Made by a program: the position numbers and the translations under genes
The notes under the pieces: model-generated
Database searches by the model: none
What the model saw: only the letters and a program-made list of their open reading frames with translations
What the model was told of the DNA's origin: nothing
Part shown: positions 1-12,355 of the stretch, piece after piece
How positions within the stretch are numbered: the first letter of the stretch is position 1
How the letters are laid out: each line of letters starts with the position of its first letter
NCBI GenBank assembly: GCA_012932865.1
Contig: SAXG01000005.1
Span: 1-64,000 of the forward strand
DNA: 64,000 bases
Source of the DNA: Amylostereum areolatum
Lineage: Eukaryota; Basidiomycota; Agaricomycetes; Russulales; Stereaceae
Reading direction: 5' to 3'

Positions 1-1647
1 CTTGACCACAAAGGAAAAGAACAGTTGAACTTGAGCTGGACGCCTTTGTAGCCAACGGCGGACGTTCCGCCATCCGGCCAAGGCTGAATTTGGAATTTGA
101 AGTACAAGATACTCAGCGACATACTAGTAGGTGGATGAATCCTTTAATACAAAGAGAGACGCGGTGGAGCGCTGCGTCACGTCACGACACAAACCGCGAG
201 ACAAGTGAGCTTTCTGATTGGTTGTGGGACAACAGCCACGTCATCGTAACGCGACACGTGACAGGTCGCGTTGACAAATGCACGTGGCTGCTTGCGTCAT
301 CCTAGGCTTGCGCGTCGGCCGGGTCGCCGCGTCGCTCTTCGTCTTGACCTCCACCACGTACTTGGCCACCGTCATACCTTCCCACTCTCTATGGCACCTC
401 TACGCACCGCCGTTAGCGTCAAAGTAGCCTCCATGGCACAGCCCTACTTATACCTTTTACTTTGTATATCAGAAAACAAATTCAAATCAATTTTCCTCCA
501 AAGCAATGTTTGTGCAGCAACACGGACGTGTTTTGTCGCTTCGGTCACGATGACCGCGTCGCTCCCACCCCCCCCTGATTGGATTTATTTATATATCTAG
601 AGATTTTTCGGGAAATTTCCTCGGTGCTCGGATGAGGCGTGGTGGTCCCGAGCTCGAGTGATGTACGACACGACACGACCCGACACGACACAGTACAGCA
701 CACCCTGTCATCTGCATCTAGTGGGATACAAATGAGTACCCCAGTGAGAGGAAGATGCTCGTACTATACATAGACCGAGTAGTATCATAGAAAATCAGTG
801 TGCATACAAGCACAACGTTAGCAAACGGGGCGAAGTAAAATGCAGTACAATTGCCAATCCGTAACGCGTGCCAGACTAGCGGAATCTGCTCGTTATGTAC
901 TGTACATAAATCTGAGGCACAGTGGAAACTTCTGGCATTGGTGGGCCTGTGTGGGCTTGGCACATATCCGCAGTACATCAGGTACGGGCCAAACGCGACT
1001 GTAAAAAACGATCCTTAAGACAGGGATCGTAAAAGGCTGAGAAGAGGGAGCGACGGAGCGTGGGATTTAGTCTAATATCAGTCTACCAGCCACGTACTCT
1101 ATCTACTTATGCACATACGCTGACCGAGTCTACTCGCGGCCGTAGGCTTGTCTGCGTTCTTCTATTACCTCGCCGCACGGCGCCAGTTGCAATGCGAATT
1201 CAGGCAGAGCGTGACGGTAAGTGCAACTCACGGCGGGGTCCAGGAAGGGTAATTGGTATCATGCTTCGTAGGTACCTTCGCTCGCCCCGTTCCAACCACC
1301 AACAACCTTGCTTGGTGACCAGGGATCATGCACATGGGTTTTGCTGCCAATGCACTGATGATCAAATCAGATCAGTTGTTGCAGGGAATTCGTCGGGAAC
1401 GGAAGGCGGACACGTATCGTCAATTGCGTGGAAGAAATGCGATTGCTGGTTCAGTCGACCTACACCTGAAGAGATGGATTTCTCGTCGTCTTTCCACAGC
1501 CTAGTCAAAAGCATCATGTTTCAGCACTCTCGATGAAAATGCCACTACATCCGAGTCCTCAGCCTTGATAATGAGAGCCTCCTTTCGACCCCATCGCACC
1601 CGACATAACAGTTTCCAAAGCCGTCCGTCCCCGGCAAACTTCCACCC
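1..1647. other. Intergenic region, no gene recognised
   Basis: No open frame here has recognisable protein similarity, and the short frames on both strands lack plausible splice partners. A 158-codon frame at 1060-1536 (+) has an irregular composition and no domain I know, so it is not called. The last part should hold the promoter and 5' leader of the gene that starts at 1648. Confidence 0.5.
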
Positions 1648-4245
1648 ATGAAGCCGTTTTTCAACCACCTTTTTAGTTCTCTAGTTTTCTTTTCCTTGCG
1701 CGCGCTCGCTCAGGATTTATCAGTTCCGCAAGACTGGGTGAAGCACTAATCACCTTATGGCCCTTCTTCTCAACACTGACCAACCTCTTTCGTGTAGAAT
1801 ACCACCACCCTCTCTTACAACGAACTCGACGAACTCGCCAGCTCGGCGTCGGATGTACTGGCCAGCCTGAGCGCTTCTATACCAGCAATTGCCGGTATGC
1901 AGCAGTCCCATCTGTTCATTACCGTCCTAACATATCTTTCGTAGTATTCGACGACAATCTGACCGCGGATATGGTAGCTGTTCTTGCCACCAACGACCTC
2001 TACCGCAAGAATAAAACCTATCAAACCGCCGTTGAGAATTTAGTGCGGACATACCCGTCAGGGGCTCACCCGCTTTACTTTGCCGCCGCCACAATGTATG
2101 TCGCGCTCCACTCGGAACACTCTGTAGCCTTCGTGTATGTCCTAACCGTCTCTGTACTACAGAGTACGTCCGAGTCACCGTATGTCTGAACAATGTGTTT
2201 ATTCTGCGCGCTTTTGCAGCAAGTCAACAGAGACCCGACGTGAGCACATGAAACCGCGGTCATATCATTCTTTCTCAACCTCGCAGATTTTGGGGCCTCG
2301 CTTGTTATTACGCGTATCGCGCATACGGCGACGTATTTCTCCTCAACACTGCCATCCAAATTTGGAATCAAATGCTTCCCTACTGGATCAACGAAGCCGA
2401 GGCGACCGCTGGAACGACCCCCGTACGCAACGTCTCAATCGCTCCGGGACCCCAGTGCACCCCAGTTCCGGGTACGTTCACACATATAGTCTCCTTAATC
2501 CATGCTTACCCTTTTATGAGCCAGCATCCACCGTCGCCGCCGGCGCTGTATTGACTGTAAGTGAAAAATCGCTTGATATCACCTTGACTAACTGCCGTAG
2601 AATTTCGGCAACACAACTACCGATACATCGGCTGACGCACCCGCCGTCGGGTACGTCAGTTGTATCTAGGCGCTACCCCATGTCTGACTTTGTCCATACC
2701 ATCTCCTTCCCAGCGCGTTCATGGTGTAAGCACACTCCTTGGTATTTATTGTCCAGCAAATCTGACATCCACTCGGTGGTCTCACTAGACTTTCTGCGTA
2801 TCTATACGAAGAGAGTAAGAACAGCAAATACCTGGATGCAGCCACGCTCTCAGCCACATTCATCAACAACACGTTGTACCAAAGCGGCGTCGTCGTCAAT
2901 GGCTACAATCTTGTGACTTGTGTTGCCGACGAAAGCCTCATCGAGTCTCACTACTCGGGCTTGTTCGTCGAAGGCCTTGCTATCATCGTCAATGTCACCG
3001 GTGACGAGACGTGGTCCGAACAGTGCGTATGTACGTTTAGCGAGCATTTGCTTTTGACCAACCATCCTTGCCTTTTCTTCTAGTCTGAACACCGTTGTTG
3101 CGTCCACGGTCAAGACTACTCAGTGGACGAGAGCCGACGGAGTTATCACGGAAGGTGAGGAAGTCACCTCCCATGCCGCGCCGTCCTGCTGACTACTACT
3201 AGGTTCGTAGATCTCCCAAACGGCAATTCTATATACAGCGCTTCCAAAGGTACGTAAATGCAGCTGTGAGGTCGTCTTGACCTGCGATGATTCTCACAAG
3301 GTGATAGGAATCTTCATTCGCGGACTGCATGAGGCGCGCGTTCGAAGCGACCCTGGTTCTGCTATGGACGTTTGTATAGCTATCAATCAACAACGCCAGG
3401 TAAGTGCGATGCACCTATTGCATCTTTCCTCTCCTGAATATCCCCTGTTGTTCACTGCAGATCAACGCAATTCTGGGAGTCGCGAACAAGGACGGGCCCA
3501 ACTACCCTTCGAATTGGGCCACACCGCCGACTTCTGTGACAACAACGTACGGAGGAACCATCGCCGCCCTCGACGTTTTCAACTCGGCTCTCGATGCAGC
3601 AGATCCACCCTCAGGCTCGTCGTAAGTGTAAATACCCACCGGTTCCTAAGAGAGAACACTGACTCCGTTGTACGTAGAACATCAGTGCCGATCAGCACTT
3701 CCACCGTGTCTTCCACCGCTTCGACCGCCTTCCCTTCACGCCCCGGTCCTTCCCCTGTTGGCGCAATCGCAGGTGGCGTTGTGGGCGGTGTCGTCGGAAC
3801 CATCGGCGTCACTCTGTTGGTCGTGTACTGCCTCCGTCGTCGCCGAAGGCGCGACACACTCGAGCTCGGAGCGCGCTCCCGCGAAACTCAAGACACCTCC
3901 GTCGATCCATTCATCCAGGATCCCACATTCCGGGCCCCTTTCCGAGCCCCCCTAGCCTGGATAAGCCCATCGAAATCGGCGCTGCTACAGCGCGATATAG
4001 AACGAAGGCGGCGTGCCAATGCGCCTGAGTCGTCTGCAGCAACGTCCTCTGTCCGGGTGCCCGACGTTTCCGAGTCGGGAGTTACGCTGACTTCGATGCT
4101 GAACACGGCGGACGCAGGAAGGAGGGAGGATTCGGGGCCGCTCAATTACAGTTCAATGCTCCTGCGGGAACTGATCATGCTCCTGCGACAACGCTCGGAT
4201 CGGCCTCCCACTCATGATCCATCTCGCTCAAGCCACATCATATAA
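1648..4245 (+). CDS. GH76-like alpha-1,6-mannanase-type protein, secreted, membrane-anchored (multi-exon)
   Basis: Likely a family GH76 (six-hairpin) glycosidase-like protein that acts on mannan or on wall-anchored glycoproteins at the cell surface. The first exon (1648-1737) encodes a classic signal peptide starting MKPFFNHLFSSLVFF and ending in ALAQ. It is followed by GT/AG introns at 1738-1797, 1895-1944 and 2096-2286. The 2287-2470 exon reads FWGLACYYAYRAYGD and then NTAIQIWNQMLPYWINEAE, which resembles the helical repeats of the family; further exons hold LYEESKNSKYLDAA and YHS/SHYSGLFVEGL-like segments. The last exon has a Ser/Thr-rich linker, one membrane helix (GAIAGGVVGGVVGTIGVTLL, about 3760-3825), a basic stop-transfer run (RRRRRR) and a roughly 125-residue cytoplasmic tail ending at 4245. 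Catalytic Asp residues were not located with certainty, and several inner splice sites (2470-3300) are guesses. The GH76-like assignment comes from remembered family pattern. Confidence 0.7.
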
Positions 4246-4844
4246 TTATATCTATCTTTGCATTCACAGCTGTGTATACACGACGAGGAGCACGGTGAAG
4301 ACGACTTATCGATTTGCTTCCCTCCCTTGGGGTCCATGCCACTTGACAAAGCGACAAACCATGGAGCGTGCCAGTGTACGCGTGTTAAGACCTAAGGAGA
4401 TAAGAGATACAACGAGCCATTCCATAAGATATGAATAAAATTATGAAGGTAAAAAGGATAGGCCAGTGTCGCAAAGAACGAGAGCGCGAGGGACGAAGTC
4501 AAAGCACCGGAAACAAAGGGAGCAGCGACGAGTTCCTTCGACGGTAGCCACACTCGCCGCATCAACGAAGAGGGACAACAGGACCTACAGAAAACAAAGA
4601 CGGGGATAGGTTGCAGCCAAAGGAGGCAGGAGACGCGCAAGAGCACGCATCCGTCCGCGAAATGTATAATGAAATGGATGGGATTACGTGCGGGAAAGAA
4701 CAACAGGGTTTATCGTACGCATGGGATATGCCAAGCAAACGATGTCGTATGCTGGAACTATGAGAAGGGTAGGCTGAAGGTGAGAGGAAGAGGTAGGGGA
4801 ATGCGGTGGCAGGAGACAAAGGAATGTCGAACGATGAGGTAGAA
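4246..4844. other. Intergenic region between converging genes
   Basis: This 600-bp stretch separates the 3' ends of the GH76-like gene (+) and the kinase gene (-). I see no coding exon. It should contain both 3' untranslated regions and polyadenylation signals. Confidence 0.5.
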
Positions 4845-6961
4845 TCAAGCACGGCGGATGACGGCGCGCTTCCACCACGTCCTGACCTCCTTCATGAGCG
4901 ACGGCTTCTTCGGAGGCTGGGGAACACAGGGAGAAATGTCCTCTACAGTGGTCGCCACGCTTGCCGCGTCGAGGAAGGGTGAGAGTAGAGGGCTGAAGGG
5001 GAGAGAGGATGTTGAAGAAGACGCGGACGCGCGGGAGCAGGCATCCATCCACGGCTTCGGCGCTTGGAATACAGGGAGCTCGCCATCCAGAGAGCAGACA
5101 CGACCGATGAGCAGCAGCGCATCGAGGGCGTCCGCCGCTGTGCTCTCCGGCGTGGCGTCGGTTATGGAGATGTTGACAGCGTTGAGTCCAAGTGCTGGCG
5201 CTGGCTCCTCGATTTGGTGAAGTGAGGCGTTGTTGGGGCCGTTGTTTTCACTCCACTCAGTGGAGATTTGTGAGAGGATCACGTCCTCTGCGATAGAGGG
5301 CTCGTTGTCCTCGGTAGGTGGGGTGAAGAAGGTGAATTCCGGGAGGGGGTCGCTTGAAGCAGTGTATGATGCTCCGATCTCGAACGGGATGTCCTCCATC
5401 TCGACATCGTCGTGCGAGAATAGCTCTTCCACCCCTGAGAAGCATGGATGAGCATCAGAGTTGGACAACTGAGAGGAGGCGAGCGTACCCTGAACAAAGT
5501 CTGGAGTGATGGCTTGCGAGGCGCTGATACTAATAGGAGGTGGTTAGACGGGGACGATACCCGGTAGACGCGAGTGAACTTACCAGTTCCAAAAGAATGG
5601 GTGAGTCTTGATCTCGTTTGCGCCATAACGAGTGTCGGCGTCCAAGTCCAAGAGCTGCAAAAACGATCAGCTTCATCATCAAGAAAGCGAAAGAGGAGAG
5701 AGAACACACCCCGGAGATGAGCGTCTGAATATGATATGCGTCGCCGCGGGCGGGGTGGATTGGCACAGGGATCATCTGCATCTGCCTGACTAGTTCCTCT
5801 CTGTCCTCAGAGTCCCAGACGTACTACGCACCGCAATCAGCGCACGAAAACAGACAGTCGGTGAGGTTACTCACGCATTTATTCAATAGAACGTGCAGGA
5901 GGACGCCGTACGAAAACCAGTCGACGGGGTATGAATACTCTTCGTCTCGGAGCATTTCGTACGCGGCGTAGTTGAGCGTGCCGCACAAACCGCGGGTGGT
6001 GGGCGGGTCGTCCGACTTCTGGGCTTCTAGGCGGTACGCCATGCCAAAATCGCCGACGACAGCGCGGCCATCGGCAGCGATGAAGATGTTCTCCGGTTTG
6101 ATGTCGCGATGGATGATCCCCGCGTCGTGCAGCGCGGATAGTCCCACTGCCTGTAAAGTGAATACTGTCAGCTCCATGCCATTCGCATTGAATGGGGAAT
6201 GCGCGTACGATCTGGGCTGCGTATGTCTTGAGGAGAACCATGGGGAATTGATGGTCGAACTCTTTCCACAACTCCCATAGGTCCGTAATGCAACGCTCCT
6301 GAGAAACCGTCAGACGCCGCTACTTCAAGTCTGGTATTAAAAAAACTCACCGTCACGATGTACATGTTGACGGAGTCGTGGAAGGCGGACACGATACTCA
6401 GCGTGTGACATTGGCCATCGCCGGCAACGGCACGCAAAAGTTTGACTTCCTGCACGATCTGCTCGGACAGGGGTTTGTTCGCAGACGTGAGGCCGTGGAT
6501 GTATGTCTTGTTGATGACCTTCATGGCGAGCGTGCGATTGTCCTGCTTCGACTTGACAAGGTAGACGTTGGCGGTCGTGCCGTCGCCGACCTTCTTAACG
6601 ACCTTGTAATCATACGCGGCAGAAATGGGAGTCGGAATAGGGGAACTTGGGGGCGAAAGGGAAGAATTTGAGTCCGTAGAGGCGATGCTGGGACGCGAGG
6701 ATCCGCGAAGCAGAGCATTGAAGTGACGGCCGACTACGATGGTGGCCTTCCGAAAGACGGAAGAAAGCTGCGAATCGAGGATCCACGATAAGTAAAGATT
6801 GTCAAGAAGAGGCAGAAATTGCGCACCGTCTTTAGGAGAGCCGTGTTCTCTTGTCCGTCAATGGAGCTACTGACGGGAGCTGCAGATGCGGAGAGGGTGA
6901 GAGAAGCGTTGTTGTTGTTGTCCTTGATGTTGTCCTTGATGTTGCAGGTAGCGGCGGCCAT
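4845..6961 (-). CDS. Serine/threonine protein kinase with long C-terminal extension (multi-exon)
   Basis: A protein kinase with all main catalytic landmarks. Exon 1 (6961-6827) begins MAAATCNIKDN and is low-complexity. Exon 2 (from 6767) has a Ser/Pro-rich linker, then the glycine loop VGDGTTANVYLV and the ATP lysine in LAMKVINK (about 6535). Later exons give HRDIKPENIF (catalytic loop), VVGDFGMAY (DFG metal site) and RGLCGTLNYAAYEML, where the usual APE is replaced by AYE. VDWFSYGVLLHVLL marks helix F. The last exon (about 5438-4845) is a roughly 195-residue acidic and Ser/Pro-rich tail containing PEFTFFTPP, which faintly resembles an AGC hydrophobic motif, and it ends in a basic patch. Small introns are clear at 6768-6826 and around 6320, 6160, 5870, 5720, 5550 and 5450. 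AGC-like kinase is my best guess for the subgroup; substrate and pathway are unknown. Confidence 0.85.
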
Positions 6962-8250
6962 CTTGTACGGTACGACTTGCGAAGATCTTGCGAAGCGAAT
7001 GAGAGTGTTCGAGAGGGACGAGGATAGTAAGAGAATCGACCATCGTTTTTGTAGACGGATGCGTTTCGGTTCAGACCAAGACCTGAGGCCTTGAGGGGCT
7101 GTCGGGCTGAATCGCAACGGCTACCGCTGGTCGTCGTTCATTGTGGACGAGAAAGGAGTCGATTGAGTGGGCATTTAGGTTTCTTTGGGTGAGCATGAAA
7201 GAGGTTGGATCCTATGAGGGTGAATGGGGTGGTACTAAGTGGTGGTAGTGGTGGAAAGAGGTCCAAACCCGCGCCGGTCGCGACTCGCGGCGACTCAAAC
7301 TTTCTCTCTCACCACCACCACCACGATAGCACGGCCGTCATCGACATGGATTATCATTTCTCAGGAGCATCATCATGTATCGAAGGGATCTGGGTGACTA
7401 CAGGTGGTCAAGGTATGCTGAGATGAGATCTCATTTTGGCTCCGATTGCAGGACACTGAATCCTTTTGAAGCAGGGCTACGTCGTTACTGAGAACTGAGT
7501 ACTGAGTACTGACCACGCGAAACATGTACAATTCATGCCATAATACAAAAAGCATTGCCGCGCAGAAGGCAGAATACCGCGCTGGAGGGTTCAAGCGTTT
7601 GCCGACACCGTTCACCAGTCGCCGGCTTCTCCTATTTATCAACGAATCTGGACCCTCCGACGAGCTCTCCCTCTACCGTTCGTGGGTCTTTTCTGTCGTG
7701 TTATGTCCGGAGAGATCATATGAGGGTCTTCAATGTTTAGGAACTGTATCATCCCGCCCTTCGAAGCCACATCCACTCATCTGGCGTCCCATATATACTT
7801 TACTGCATTGGCATGACCAACGTCATTCTTGGAGCTACTGCCACTCCAGAAGACTTTACTAGCACCGTGTCTTACCGCCAGTCGGTAGTAGGACATGGGG
7901 ACCAAGCGGCACGAACCTAGACCTTCACTTTGTGCGTTTTTTTCCTTACTTTCGTCCATGCCATCGTTTAAAGGAGCTTAAAGGACACCCTGCGCTGGAT
8001 TGTTAAAGTAATCTTTCGCGTTCGTGCACGCGAGCATGGACCCTGTCACCCGCTGCTGCCAGTGGACGCGCGTCGAAAATTTCCGTCATGCTCGTTCACT
8101 GAGTTCTTGATATTTGTCTGTCTTCTTATATGCACAGCATCCTCCCTGATTCCTCGCAGATAGTGGTGAGAAATCCAAGACTTGTCCTAGGAAGCAAAGG
8201 GCAGTGCGACCATTGTACTCTATCTGGGACCTTGCGTACTGTACGAAGCG
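6962..8250. other. Intergenic region upstream of the kinase
   Basis: This region holds the kinase promoter on its left side and the 3' flank of the F-box-like gene on its right. Short frames on both strands show no family resemblance. A CACCAC-rich run lies near 7310-7325. Confidence 0.45.
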
Positions 8251-9782
8251 TTACATGCGACAGTGTTTTGACACCCAACGATTCAAAATAAAACGGGCCG
8301 GTGGTGGGACCCGATGTGTCGATGTAAGCACTTTTCCATCTGGAAATTTGTCCAAGAGGGGGTCAACCAGGCCTTCCTCCCGCATCTTTGCATTCGCGAT
8401 ATCCATGTCGAGAACTTCAACGGCTTGCATGTCCTTTCCGTTCTCACGTCGGGTAATGAGGTAGGGTGTGAAAGTGTCAGCGATGTCGATAAAGATATGC
8501 GTGAGGCAGGGGGCTCCCGCAGCAAGCAGGGACGCCAACCAGAGCGGGCTGATGCTTTCCAGTGTCCTGTGATCGCAGGAAACCTGGAAGCGGAGGCAGC
8601 TGGGTGACAAGGACGCTAGCAAGTCCCATGCCTCGCCCTGCCAGACGTTGGATTAAGTTCACATACGACCAGCCTCCGAGACTCAATCAAACTCACCATT
8701 TTTCTTTCGAGGCGCGCGGTGTTTACGGATGTCGTCGAGAAGTCGATTGAAATGGTGAGCACCGACACACGTATGTTCGACATTCGAGGCAGCGGCCGTG
8801 TGGCGTAGTATGGCTCTAGGGCAAATCCGAGGGAATGCGGACGGACATCATATACTATGTCTTGGACGCGTCCCATACTTCCAAAAGAGAGCTCCTCCAT
8901 GATGTGCAACCGCTTGACACTGCACACAATAGCACATGTATGGAGGCTCGAGACGTCCCCCGACAAGCTGGCCAGCCGCGGCCAGCGCACTATTTCTTGT
9001 GTTTGTCTATTCGTGATACGTTTGCTTGTCGACCTTTCAACGGTCAGGAAGTACAATCGAAGATGAAGTAGGGAGGGGCACGATGAGATGAGAGGGCCGA
9101 TGATTGGCGCCATCGTGTCGCTGACAATGAGGTATCGGAGCTGGGGAAGAATGACATGGTGCCGATGGATGGAAGTGCCAGAAATGCGAAGGCCCTTGAG
9201 AGTTGTGTTGATATTGTTAAGGTGTGGATTGAGATCAGCAGTGGGCGTTCCCGTGAATTTGAACGATATGTGGAGCTCCTCGAGGACGGCACTACGCTGG
9301 TGACGAACGAGACGCAGATGCTCGACATCTTCACCGCAAAAGTGGTTCCTCACGCTTAGGCGTCGCAGGCCTGGGAGGTTCGACAACGCTTCGGATAGAG
9401 ATGGACGCAGCTCGAGAACGCTTTGCGTCGTATGGAGCAGCACGGTATGCACGTGCGATAGCTGCCCCAAGACGCCGATAAACGAAACAATGTGCTCCTT
9501 CGCACCTGTGTCCCAACACACATCGCCCGTTCGAGGCTTGAACGGACCGACGATGGCGAGATAGAGCTCACACACATGGGCATAGAGTGAATTGGAGGCA
9601 ATGAATTGAGAGAATGAGTCGAGGGACGGGAGGCGATTTATGGATACCGGGCGGCATAGAACGAGGAGCAATCTCGACTCGTAGTGGGCGACGGAGGTGC
9701 GGAGTAAGGACGAAAGGGTCGCTGTATCTATGAAAGAGCTGATAATGAAAAGGACATCCATATTGAGCGACGCCTTAGCCAT
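8251..9782 (-). CDS. F-box-like/leucine-rich-repeat-like protein, paralogue 1
   Basis: A roughly 490-residue protein from a basidiomycete expanded family. The N-terminus (MAKASLNMDVLFIISSFIDT, then LSSLLRTS) resembles a weak F-box helix pair, and the remainder resembles degenerate LRR units (LPQLRYLIVSD, CPSLLHLRL, WPRLASLSGDVSSL). F-box proteins bind Skp1 and recruit substrates to SCF ubiquitin ligases; that role is inferred. One intron (8638-8696) joins ...RKM to GEAWDLLASLSPSCLRF, and exon 2 ends at a TAA at 8251. I chose the ATG at 9782: a longer frame from 9834-9836 would run through a sequence that matches the intron end (GGCCGCAG) used by the neighbour. It shares the layout, and the position of the last intron, with the gene at 10221-12181, so the two are a tandem duplication. 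Confidence 0.75.
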
Positions 9783-10220
9783 CTTGTAGCTGCGGCCCGT
9801 GCTGTTAGCACAGGTCATCAAGTACATACGGTACATGTAAACGGACCTTCAAGGAGGAAGTTGTCGCGAGTCGGGCGGGGTGAGGGTATTGTCACGATGG
9901 GCGAAAGCTCTCCTTCGCGAGGCCTACTGTGCTCGGCAAGACTTGAGTTCACGTCTTCAGGTGCGACTATTTAGATGGGCGGAGATGGCCAGCCGAAAGG
10001 ATGCCTGGTAGTCAGTGGTAGGCTGAAAGAGCTCAATTGAAAGACTCCGAGGAAAGGCAAGGTCATGTGATGTGATTTTAGACGACGGTTTGTACATTCA
10101 TACACGTACTGTACTGATAGGAAGTTCTACTACTATCTACCTCTCGTCACCAGCTCTACTTCGGAAGTAGGATGGACAGCGACGGGGCGTGCTGCAAAAC
10201 GCGGGATGAAAAACGTGCGT
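9783..10220. other. Spacer between tandem F-box-like genes
   Basis: This is a 440-bp gap holding the likely promoter of paralogue 1 and the 3' flank of paralogue 2. Sequence at 9843-9950 resembles the second exon of paralogue 2 in position, but it is closed by an in-frame TGA next to the splice site, so it may be a decayed 5' exon. Confidence 0.4.
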
Positions 10221-12181
10221 TCAATGGACTGACTCGGAGTCACTGTCAAGGGGCGAGCGAACTGATCCACCGCAAAGGGCCCGTGCTTTCTTCCGCCTCA
10301 TTGACGTTCGTGGCTGCCCAGTGGTGGATATGCCGAAATGGGAATCAAACAGGCCTTCCTCTCGCATTATCGCGTCTACGACCGCCGGGTCGAGGAGCTC
10401 GACCTCCACATATTTTCCGTCCTCGCTTCGCATGACGAACCAAGGGGTAAAGACACCTGCGATATCGACAAACACATTCTTGAGGGACGGCGCACCAGAG
10501 GCAAACCGGAGTGCCAGCCGGATTGGGCTGAGGTCCTTCAGTGCGCTGTGGCAGGCCTTCTTCGAAGCGGGGTCGCAAAAAACTTTGAATTGTAGGTAAC
10601 TTGCAGACAAGGATTTGGCCAGGCCTAGGACATCGTTCTGTGAGAGTTCGGCATAAGTCACCGTTCAGATGACACGGCCCTTTGAACGAGTTTCACTTAC
10701 AATTTTGCTCTTGATGCGTTTGTTGTCTATAGGCTCGGATGTCATTGAGAAGTCGATGGAAACAGAGAGTGCCGAAACCTGTACATTGGACATTTGAGGT
10801 AGCAGTGATTTCGCGTAGAATGGCTGCAGGAGAAGGTCGATGGAACGAGGGCGCGTGTCCTGTACGATGCTTTGCAGTTTCTCCATGTGTTCGGGACAGA
10901 GCGCCTCCATGACCTGCAACCGCTTGACGTTGCACGTGATAGTACACGTATATAGGCTTGAAACATCTCCTGACAGGCTGTCAAGCCGTGGCCAGGATAT
11001 CGCTGCCTGAGTTTGTCCGTTTGTGATACGTCTGCGAGTCACCTCCGCCGGAGACAGACCGTACAGCGAGTGCACTCGGAGATGACGCAGGGCGGGACAT
11101 GATAGCACGAGGGGCCCGACTTCAGGTGGTGTTGAGTCGCGGATGACGAGGTATTGGAGATTGGGAAGAGTGACAACGGGCCGAAGGATGGAAGCGCCGG
11201 AGATGCTGAGTACCTTGATAGTACTGTTGATGTTTTTGAGGCTCTTCTTGATATCGGTAATGGCTCTGCCCGTGAAAGGGAGTGATATGTGGAGCTCCAC
11301 AGTGGGATGGTGCAGTCTGCGAATAAGCGACAAATGCTTGCTATTTTCGTTGCAGAAAGGGTTCTGCACGCTAAGGGCCCGCAAGCGCCGCAGCTTTGAT
11401 AAAGATTTGGCCATGGATGGATGCAGCTCAAGGACCGTTTGCGTCACTATGAGGTACACCGTGTGCAAGTTCGATAACCGCCCCAAGACATCCGTGAACG
11501 ATGCGATGTGTTCTTTCGTATCGGCATCCCAAAGCGCATCTCCAGTTGGAGGTTTCGGCGGACCAATGATCGAGAGATGAAGCTTGTGCACGTGTGAATA
11601 TAAGAAGTTAGAGGCGATAAATTGGGAGAATGAACCGAAGGCTCGGAATCGGTCTATGAACACTGAGCGGTTTCGAACGAGTAGTGATTTGAACTCGTAG
11701 AGAGCCGCGCAGGTCCGCAAAAGGCATGAGAGAGTTCTGGTATTCAGAAAGGCTCCGATGATAAGGAGGACATCTAAGTTGAGTGCCCTTTCAGCCACTT
11801 TGCGTCTGCGGCCGGTGCCATGAATACGGTCAGGTTTCAATACTTCGTACGAATAATTAGACAGACCTTAAGCATGTCGAGACAGATACCGGACTAATCT
11901 CACGAGAGCACCCTCCTGTTGTTACTTCCGAGACGGCGAGACTGGCGTCCTGCAAGAACAACGTTCAATGATTAAAGTGCAGTGGTGAGTGGTACTCAGT
12001 GCCGTACCTGATGCGCTGGAGTGGGCTCTTCTCCCCTCATATTGTGGCTGTTATGTGAGAGATTAGGGCGTCGTTTGACTTGCTCGTGGGGGTAGGTGAT
12101 AGAGGAGAACGAGTGTTTGCTCGCGTTTGCATTGTCCGATTCGAACTGCGCGAGTGAACAATGGAGGTCGAATGAGGTCAT
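10221..12181 (-). CDS. F-box-like/leucine-rich-repeat-like protein, paralogue 2 (four exons)
   Basis: This is the tandem paralogue of the gene at 8251-9782. My exon model is 12181-12008, 11949-11867, 11805-10701 and 10637-10221, and all phases agree. The exon-3 core reads LNLDVLLIIGAFLNTRTLSC (F-box-like), followed by the same repeat units (LPNLQYLVIRDS, CPALRHLRV, WPRLDSLSGDVSSL). The final exon matches paralogue 1 (LGLAKSLSASYLQF, then the conserved IMREEGL). The two methionines that could start paralogue 1 are Val (GTG) and Leu (TTA) here. The only good start is therefore the upstream exon at 12181, which adds about 86 polar residues. An SCF adaptor role is inferred. The two 5' exons rest on splice signals and open frame only. 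Confidence 0.7.
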
Positions 12182-12355
12182 GTGATGATCGCTTGAAGGG
12201 AAGAGTCACCGCAGTCATGCGGTCTTGGGATCTTGGAATTTGAACGTTGAACAGTACAAGTTTCGGCGACGTACCGTTGACATTCTGGTCAGTACTGCTT
12301 GACTTGCTCATGACGGTGTTGCCGCGGTACACAGTGGCAATCACAGTCATCTTCC

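Noticed and set aside
1060..1536. 158-codon frame in the left intergenic region
   Set aside because: No splice partners, no recognisable domain and irregular composition.
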